Source of the DNA: a bacterium | Lineage (GTDB): Bacteria; CG03 | Direction: 5' to 3' | Assembly (NCBI GenBank): GCA_013791675.1 | Contig: VMTI01000207.1 | Location: 1-6,108, forward strand | DNA: 6,108 nucleotides | The notes under the pieces: model-generated | Databases searched by the model: none | The model's input: only the letters and a program-made list of their open reading frames with translations | Told to the model about the DNA's origin: nothing | Translations under genes and position numbers: made by a program | Shown here: one piece after another, positions 1 through 6,108 of the stretch | How the letters are laid out: each line of letters opens with the position of its first letter | Numbering within the stretch: position 1 is the stretch's first letter

Positions 1-1912
1 ATGTCGCCACGCCGAGATTATACGCCTGAAACCAGTATTGCGAGGGGGTTACAATCATAAGTGGGTCAGTCGCGCAGGAAAAAGCCACTGTTGAACCATA
101 GTTCGTTACCGTATTCCCAAAAGTGTCCAGCGCACGCGCCTCAACGTTATAAGTCACATAATCTATTCTCTGAGGATCGGCAATACCCGATAAACTGAAA
201 CCGCTGAAAGATGCCGGCGTCACCTCTATAGGCGACTGCCAACCTTTGAGCGTCGGCGACGACGGAACGCTCTGCCACGCCTCAACATAAAAATTGGATC
301 CGGTATTATTCAGCGTAACATTAAAAGGCTTCTTGCCACGGTCGCTGGCGGGAATAAAAACATAAGTTGAAGGCGACACAGACCACGACCCGTTATCCGA
401 CTTGAAAGTGATGGTGGATGAATAATTCACATCGCGGTTATCATATTTGTCCAGCGCCGTGACATAAAAAGAGTCCTCGCTGCCGGCCGCAAAGGGGCTT
501 GCTATTCCGGCCACGCTGAATTTTGAAGCGGAAAGAGGATTGACTTTGATATTTTGCTTACTGCCGTATATCAGAGAAGGATTATCAACCCACTGGGCTT
601 TAACATACCAGGGACTTGTAAGAACGCCCGCTGACGTCCACGAGGATTTCATTAAAGCGACACCGTCCACTCCGGACCATGTCTTCACGCCGTTAACAAG
701 CGACTCTATGCCCGTCGGTAAATCATAATATGTGACGGGCTCATTCGTCACAAACTCAACTACATCGGCATTTGTCGTGTCAATGTTTCCGAACTGGTCT
801 TTTGCCGTCACCGTAATATTGTAATAATTGCCAGCCGTCAGATTTGTCGCAAAAGTAACCTCATACTGATTCCTCGTCGCGGGATTAACCGTAACCGTTT
901 GGGTCCCCTGCCAAACGCCGTAAGCCGTGTCTTTCACCCGCACATAGATATTACCTGTCGTGCACAGTTTTACGGTTGTCGTCGGAAAATCCGCCTCAAA
1001 AGTGTGTATCCCGTCGTCTTCGGGCGAACCGAACGTCGTGAATTGGTAATTCCCCGGCACCGAGGCTGAGCCGTTTACATCGTTTGTGTTAAATTGAATT
1101 GTGCCCGTGTAATCCGTCTTTCTATTCTCAAATACGTCTCTCGCCTCTACCGTTATATGCGTGCTCAGCCCCGCCGCATAAGGATTGGGCAGGCCGCTCA
1201 CGGCAAAATGATGGATGAGAGCCGCAGGTTTTACTTTCACCGTTATTCCGTAATAATACAGCGCCGGGAAATCCTGGTCTTTCACTTTAACCGTCCAGCC
1301 GCCTGTTTCATTTCTTGTTTTCATTATCAGTTCGCTTGTAAATGGATGGTCGCCGAAATCGGCTCCTCCGCCGAACGTGACAAACTGATAAGTCGCGGGG
1401 AGCTGCGCCTGCGTGTCTGTGGTTTCAAACTCGGCTTTCATGGCGTAATCGTCAACTTTGTTTCCATAAGTTCCGTACTGCTTATCGTAAAGCGTTACAA
1501 CCGGGCTCAACTGTGCGCCCGCCGTCACTTCCCCGGAAACGCCGGTAATAGTCATCGTTGAGATTGAACCGCATTTGACATAAACGGCGTCCGTGTCGGA
1601 TGACGGCGGCGTGACGCCTCCCAGTCTCTCCACTTTCAGCGACCACGAACCGGCTTTTTTAAGACAGATTCCGGTTGACGTGGCAAAATCAAAATTATGA
1701 ACGCCGCCGTCGCTTATCTTAAAGGTGTAATCATCCGGCACAACGGCCTCGCCCGAGTTCTCATCCGTCCAGAAGGTCACGGTTTTGTCAAAAGCCAGCG
1801 CCGGGGTGCTGTCTACATTGAGCGCCCTCACCCTTATATCGTATTCAACTCCCGCAGTAAGAGTTGAACCCGCTATATCACCGCCTCCTATAAATTCAAG
1901 AGAGAGGCTCAC
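1..1912 (-). repeat. Block C: six filamin-like / bacterial Ig-like modules (modules 13-18, last one cut)
   Basis: Modules lie at residues 1399-1514 (1565-1912), 1515-1629 (1220-1564), 1630-1744 (875-1219), 1745-1859 (530-874), 1860-1966 (209-529) and 1967-2035 (2-208, cut by the window edge). They share the landmarks of block A: opening strands MTITGV, HHFAVSGL, KFSVAGI and GFSLSGI; A-G turns (VTAG, YAAG, LTAG, FAAG); central RDVFEN, KDQFGN, DKYDN and LDTFGN; PxxYxF (LPATYQF, VPGNYQF, SPSTYVF); and V-x-P linkers (VKPAA, VNPAT, VNPLS, VTPAS). Module 13 is the entry module after block B. It has the general fold pattern (LTAGV, PDDYTF, GGVHNF) but no D-x-(Y/F)-x-N core, and has two cysteines (1481, 1512). 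Modules 14-18 correspond in order to modules 1-5. Confidence 0.85.
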
Positions 1913-4900
1913 CGCCGGTTTGACGAACTTGAACGAATTTATATCCGGAGAGGTTTCCTCAGCTATACCCACATTGTCATAGGCTTTGGAATAAATTTTA
2001 TACCAGCTGTCATTAACCCACTGTATCTGCGAAGTACCAAGTTCATAAAAACCCGCGCTAAAAGTGGTGGTATTGTATACAACCCCGCTTGTCCAAATGC
2101 TGGCCGTTGAAGACCAAGAGTGAAACGGCGAAGCAACCTGCTGTATTGCCATTCTCACCTCAGCCACACCTGAAAGGGCATCGGACGCGGTGCTTTTTAC
2201 GACAAGGAGCTCCTCATACATCTGGTTGTCAACCGGCGTGCTGATAAAAGAATTCGGCTCGCTTGAATCATAAGTGAAGGAAACTGTCGGAGTGGACAAC
2301 TGTATCATGCCCGCTTTATCCGAAACATAAGTTGTAACGCCATAAACTCCGGCGTTCTGCCACGCTCCCGAAAGCGAAACGTCAGTGTATGTCCAGGAAG
2401 ACGTGAAAACATTCGCGGCCAGCCAGTTGGCCGTCGTCGTCCATGATGAACCGGTCCAGTCGTATGAACCTGATGAAATCTTCACCTTCACAAAATCAAT
2501 TCCCGAATACTTATCAAACATTCCGCCCCTGATTACCGACGGATTTCCGGAAGTGTAATACTGACTATTTACAGGATATGTTATAGACGAAGTCGGTTTC
2601 ACAACATCATATTTGAACGTCGTCTTCAGCTGCCAGGTTTCTTCGTTGCCGGCATAATCCTTCGCCTTCGTGTAAAGTTCGTATGTTTCCTCGCCGCCGG
2701 CGGGATAAAACACGCTGAGAGAACCGCCTTTTTCAACGATGTCAAAATACCAGTCCGCACCCGTCAGGCTCGTAGAGTTGTCGTATTCACCTGCTATCCA
2801 CGAATTAACCTGCCACCATCTGTTCGCATTTTTATCGCTCCTCCTTATTCTGATTTTTACCTGGGAAGCGCCCGACTGCGTCCCTTGGACCGGTTCTACC
2901 GCAGTGCCCGTATAGGTGGGAATTTTCACATTATAATTACCGCTGTTAACAGGATAATCCACGCCGCTTGTAGGGGTTGAAGCGTCATACAAAAACTTCA
3001 CCGCATAACCGCTATCGCTTCCTATTGTCCCGGCGGATTCCGTGTTATAAGCGGTCTTATTGCCTGCTTTGTCCGTAACTCTCACCCATATACGGTGGTA
3101 TTGTCCGTCAATCCAAGATGCTGAACTGAGCCAGTTCGCAAAAGTATCAGCGGTCCCCGCGGTAATCCATTTGAGTTCATCCGTCACCCACTGCGTACCG
3201 CTCCAGTAGTCGCTCAGTTTCTTCTGGACAACTTCAACCTTGTCAATCCCGTTCGTATCAAATGATGTTCCCGTAACATTCACAAAACTCCAGTTCTTGT
3301 AATCATTATCCTGCGGAGAAATAATCGCCGCTGTCGGCTTCACGGTGTCGAAGATAAACTTTCTCTCTGTTAAACTTCCCGGATCGGGCTCCGTATTTCC
3401 CGCCGTATCCGTAGATTTTGATGTAAAATAATATGTTGTGTTTTCGGCAAAAGGGCTGCCGGGGACGGTAAAACTCCAATTAACAGGAGAACTTCCCCAC
3501 GCGCCAGTCGCGCCGCCCAGCCAGGACTCGTATGTCTGCCATGCGGCGCCGTCCCACCATTTATCCGTTGTTCCACCTTCTTTCTTTCTAATTCGAGCCC
3601 GCACATAACCGATACCCTGCGTGTCCTGGGCCGTTCCGGAAATTACCGGTTCTGAATTTCCTACTGCCCCGTCTGATGGCGAGTTTATATCCGAATCCGG
3701 AACATCTGTGTCATAAGTGACAACTACCTGCGAGGCAACTCCCGTGTTCCCCGCCGAGTCTTTCGTTCGGACTTTTATCGTATGCGGTTTCTGATTCTGC
3801 CACCAGACTCCCGCGGAATTATATATCCAGTCCTCGGCGGGTCCGTCAAAAGTTAAATCCACGGCATTTACGTTCTGCGAAAACCATGTGGGCGTTGTCG
3901 TCGTGGACGCGCCCGCTTCATCCCAGTAATATGTCGTGGGAACATTAAGATAACTTATCTGAAGTTCTACTTTTGTGATGTTTGAAAAAGAACCGGGATC
4001 CTGGGATGTGCCCTCAATACTCGCGATTGAAGCATAATTCCCGGTTGCCGGAACAGATATTCCGGCAGTCGGCAGGCCCTTATCACAGAAAAAAGTGTTA
4101 ACAGCGCCGACTGTTTCCGTTCCGAAAAGCGTATCATATGAAACGCTCGCGAATTCAAATTTTCCGTTTAATGAACCGTCAAGATACGAATTCCAGTTAG
4201 GCATTGACGTAAATGTAAATGTCCCGCCGGATACCTTATAATTACAGCCGAGCCAGTATGGGTCCGTCTGCCATGCAGCCGTGTTCCAGTATTTATTTAC
4301 TGTCGCGGCCGCGCCCTGCGTGCACTGCATCCGAAGTTTCACTCCAGTCAACTGCGCGTAAGATGCATTGTGCGGATAAGCCGTGCCGCTTGATATCGAC
4401 AGGCCGCTCGCATGTAAATTATCCATCGGCATCGTCACAAGCGAGTCCGGAGCGAGCAGGACTTTGGCATATTGGCTGTAACCTTCTTCCGCCGTGTTGG
4501 CGTCAACAACTTGCACCCTCCAGCCAGAGGACGTATTGGACGAATGGAAGGTCACACCATTCGTCCACGTTTTAATTCCCGCATCAGTTGTTGACGAAAA
4601 ATGATAAGTTCCCGGCAAAGCGGCCGCGAGGTCATCCGATGAAAATGTGGCAGTTGAGAAGTAACTCGCCACTCTGTTGTTGTAAACATCCTGAGCCTCA
4701 ACGGTAATATTGATAGCCCTGTCTTTTGTCACGGCGAGGCCGGCGCTGAGCCCTCCCAGAGTGACGCCGAAATGATGCAGAGCCGAGGGGCTTACAGTAA
4801 TACCCGTCTTTGAAGCGGAACTAAGAGCGCCTGAATAACCCCACAACTGTCTGTTTGAGCCGGCGTTAAAGAATTTAACAGCATAATTACCCACGCCGCC

Positions 4901-6108
4901 TGAAAGCGTTTGAGTGGAAGGCACAACTTTCGCTTCAACGGTTGCGGAATTATCAGTGCCGTTTGTGTGAAACGTAATTATCCCGCCCCATGAGTAAACC
5001 ATATTATTGAATTCGTCTCTTATTTTTACATTCGCGGTATCGGCGGCTCCCGCCATCACGTTCGCGGGAAAAGCCGTAAGAGTTATTTTATTCGCGGCCG
5101 CGGCATTAACTTTTATTCCGCTTTGCGTTCCCTGAATCAGAGTATTGCCGTTAGCGGGATAGCCGCCGGCATCGGTGGCCGTAACAGAAAACCTTGTCGA
5201 GTCAGGGTCGCTTGATTGTTTCAACCGTATCCATGAAGTAAAAACCCTCTCGCCGTTCGTCACCTCGCCTGTGCCGCCGGTTTCATAACTTCCGTTATTT
5301 GATGTAAAAGCCACGACGGCGTCGGCGCCGGTATATGCGGACTGCTTGTTACCGTAGGCGTCAACCGCCTTCACGTTAATATTATTCCACGCGCCAGCCG
5401 TCACATTATAAGTGCCCATCGTCACGACAAAAGCAGAGGCATAAGTCGGATTGACCGTCACAGTCTGGGTGCCTCTCCTAAATGTGTAGTCAAAATCCTT
5501 CACCCACACTGATTTGCCGCCGGCAGTACACAGCGTTATGCTGTCGCCCTCATAATTATAAAAACTATGAAGGCCGTTATCCGCTCCCGAGCCCGAGGTA
5601 AACTGATAATTTGAAGGAAGCTTTACCGAGCCGTGAGTATCGTCACTGCCAAAAATCACAGTTCCCGCGTAATTCGTTTTTCGGTTGGCGTATGCGTCAA
5701 AAACTTCAACAACGGCGCCGGTGGAATCTCCCGCCGTGAATGGGTCCTCTATTTGCGACACCGTAAAATGATCCAAGGCCCCCGGCTTTACAAGAATCCC
5801 TGTCTGAGAACCGGTTATGGTCTGTGTTGACACATCTTTAACCGTTAAATACCATCCGCCGGAGGCCTTCGCTGTTTTAAAAATCAGCTCCCCGGTAAAT
5901 GTGTGAGTCCCGCATGTGAACTGGTAATTGGAAGGCAAAGTCGCCGCGGGGTCATCGCTTGTAAAAGTGACGTTGCCAATATAATTCTCAACTTTGTTTC
6001 CGAGCGCGCCCCATTTTCCGTCATAAACAGTAACCAGCGGTGATTCCGCCACCCCTGCCGTGGCGGGATTATTTATGCCGGAAACTGTGAATTTTCCGTC
6101 GGGATACA
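1..6108 (-). CDS. Giant Ig-like/filamin-like repeat surface protein, interior fragment (both ends outside window)
   Basis: One minus-strand frame is open without a stop for 2,035 complete codons (bases 6106 to 2); stray bases at both edges belong to codons cut by the window. No start, ribosome binding site or stop is present, so true length is unknown but exceeds 2,035 residues. The translation is a chain of 18 visible beta-sandwich modules of about 104-126 residues: filamin-like/bacterial Ig-like modules at residues 1-553, a second Ig-like type with Trp-rich segments at 554-1398, then filamin-like modules again at 1399-2035. Only nine cysteines occur (65, 193, 595, 621, 674, 1481, 1512, 1715, 2011). 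No catalytic motif, membrane segment or coiled coil was seen. From family knowledge such chains are usually exported and act as adhesins, surface stalks or matrix proteins; that role is inferred. The frame holds at every module boundary, so there is no sign of frameshift or decay. Exact family and host are not identified. Confidence 0.95.
2..1564 (-). repeat. Long super-repeat, copy 2 (modules 14-18)
   Basis: This is the counterpart of the segment at 4448-6106. Markers are GNKVDDY (residues 1548-1554), the GGW-x-VKVKD strand (1602-1610), NRKTDYTGT (1661-1669), LCTTG (1714-1718), GTQTVTVNP (1734-1742) and a NAGSN/NTGSN pair (414-418 in copy 1, 1933-1938 region in copy 2). Synonymous codon differences are frequent even where the protein is identical, so the duplication is old. 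The match of module 17 to module 4, and of the cut module 18 to module 5, rests mainly on order and spacing plus short motifs and is weaker than the first three pairs. Confidence 0.72.
1913..4447 (-). repeat. Block B: seven Ig-like modules with a tryptophan-rich segment (modules 6-12)
   Basis: Modules lie at residues 554-677 (4076-4447), 678-801 (3704-4075), 802-921 (3344-3703), 922-1042 (2981-3343), 1043-1168 (2603-2980), 1169-1281 (2264-2602) and 1282-1398 (1913-2263). From module 7 on, each opens with a P-T/N/D-x-x-I/V-x-x-P strand (LPTAGISVP, VPDSDINSP, VKPTAAIISP, STPTSGVDYP, VKPTSSITYP, SEPNSFISTP). Most then carry a G-T-x-x-D-like turn and a G-(I/V)-x-x-V-x-(V/A)-x-I strand. A Trp-rich stretch follows, then a closing strand before D-x-A-G-N or a relative (KDSAGN, TDTAGN, TDKAGN, KDYAGN, SDKAG, YDNVG), and a final F-x-Y-D strand. 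This layout resembles Big_7-like bacterial Ig domains with an inserted Trp-rich hairpin; the family name is an inference. Module 6 is atypical: it lacks the clear opening motif, holds three cysteines and links to block A. Confidence 0.8.
4448..6106 (-). repeat. Long super-repeat, copy 1 (modules 1-5)
   Basis: This segment matches bases 2-1564 module by module, in the same order and on the same strand. Markers include GNKVENY (residues 36-42), the GGW-x-x-x-VKD strand (83-91), NRKTNYAGT (141-149), LCTAG (192-196), GTQTVTVNP (212-220) and SGI/TGI-x-V-x-P linkers. Module starts at residues 111, 223, 339 and 443 pair with 1630, 1745, 1860 and 1967, offsets of 1519, 1522, 1521 and 1524 residues. 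The upstream limit of the copy is not visible, because the window ends inside or at the start of module 1. Confidence 0.75.
4448..6108 (-). repeat. Block A: five filamin-like / bacterial Ig-like modules (modules 1-5)
   Basis: Modules lie at residues 1-110 (5777-6106), 111-222 (5441-5776), 223-338 (5093-5440), 339-442 (4781-5092) and 443-553 (4448-4780). Shared landmarks are an opening F-T-V-S-G-I-like strand (KFTVSGI at 5-11, LDHFTVS at 111-117, LHHFGV at 443-448), an A-G turn (AG at 17-18, 125-126, 237-238, 352-353), a central V-x-x-x-D-x-(Y/F)-x-N strand (FDAYAN, VDAYGN, RDEFNN, QDVYNN), a T-(V/I)-x-F strand, LP-x-x-Y-x-F (LPSNYQF at 58-63 and 163-169) and a closing V-x-V-x-P linker (VKPGA, VNPTY, VSPSA). 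The pattern resembles filamin-type and Big_1/invasin-type Ig folds, but I cannot assign one Pfam family by eye. Module 1 continues past the window edge or starts very near it. Module 3 is the least regular in its second half. Confidence 0.85.

Noticed and set aside
1..60. ATG at base 1 on the plus strand as a possible gene start
   Set aside because: The frame ends at a TAA at 58-60 and the same bases encode module 18 on the minus strand.
540..728. Plus-strand ORF of 62 codons, and similar short ones at 1785-1982 and 5633-5830
   Set aside because: All are antisense to intact modules of the giant gene, have no convincing ribosome binding context, and show no recognisable family.
1094..1561. 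Plus-strand ORF of 155 codons
   Set aside because: It lies antisense to modules 14-15 of the giant gene, has Arg/His/Cys-rich low-plausibility protein sequence, and its extent is explained by codon bias of the opposite strand.
2794..2846. A strong Shine-Dalgarno-like AAGGAGG (2840-2846, minus strand) 10 bases before an ATG (2827-2829)
   Set aside because: The ATG is out of frame with the main gene and its frame stops after 11 codons. The AAGGAGG arises from Ile-Arg-Arg codons in module 10, so this is most likely chance.
3370..3606. Minus-strand ORF of 78 codons in a different frame
   Set aside because: It overlaps module 8 in a shifted frame, while the main frame keeps the Ig-like pattern through the same bases, so it is neither a frameshift fragment nor a separate gene.
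3967..4158. Minus-strand ORF of 63 codons in a different frame
   Set aside because: It overlaps modules 6-7 out of frame. The main frame is intact and no recognisable motif is present.
4219..4575. Plus-strand ORF of 118 codons
   Set aside because: It is antisense to modules 5-6 of the giant gene. Its composition is unlike a folded protein and no family was recognised.
1..6108. CRISPR array or short direct-repeat array, suggested by the repetitive feel of the sequence
   Set aside because: No identical short repeats with regular spacers are present. The repetition is at protein level, with modules of about 310-380 bases that are well diverged at the DNA level.

Overview
The window is the interior of one giant protein-coding gene on the minus strand. 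One reading frame stays open for 2,035 consecutive codons, from base 6106 down to base 2. The gene's start and stop both lie outside the window, and no intergenic sequence, RNA gene, promoter, terminator or mobile element is visible. Residue numbers used here count from the first complete codon (bases 6106-6104 = residue 1), not from the true N terminus.

The product is a modular beta-sandwich repeat protein of 18 visible modules, each about 104-126 residues. Module boundaries were placed by eye from recurring landmarks. They fall into three blocks. Block A (bases 4448-6108, modules 1-5) holds filamin-like / bacterial Ig-like repeats with the pattern F-x-V-x-G-I-x-x-P-x-x-A-G ... V-x-A-x-D-x-(Y/F)-x-N ... 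Y-x-G-T-(V/I)-x-F ... LP-x-x-Y-x-F ... G-x-H-x-F. Block B (1913-4447, modules 6-12) holds a different Ig-like type. Those modules open with (V/S)-x-P-T/N-x-x-I-x-x-P, carry a tryptophan-rich segment in the middle and mostly end in a D-x-A-G-N-like turn. Block C (1-1912, modules 13-18) returns to the block A type. Modules 14-18 match modules 1-5 one for one at a nearly constant offset of about 1,520 residues (about 4.56 kb). The gene therefore appears to be built from a very large super-repeat made of a filamin-like block plus a Trp-rich Ig-like block.

The composition (very few cysteines; many Thr, Ser, Asn, Gly, Tyr and Trp; no catalytic motif seen) fits an exported structural or adhesive surface protein. 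Signal peptide, anchor and secretion domains would sit outside the window. The sequence reads with the standard bacterial code and has intermediate base composition. Giant proteins of this kind are common in genomes of uncultured bacteria; an Elusimicrobiota- or Omnitrophota-like source is a guess from general style, not something the sequence proves.

The points most worth following are the long-period A/B super-repeat with deeply diverged but protein-conserved copies, and the recurrent tryptophan segment in every block B module.
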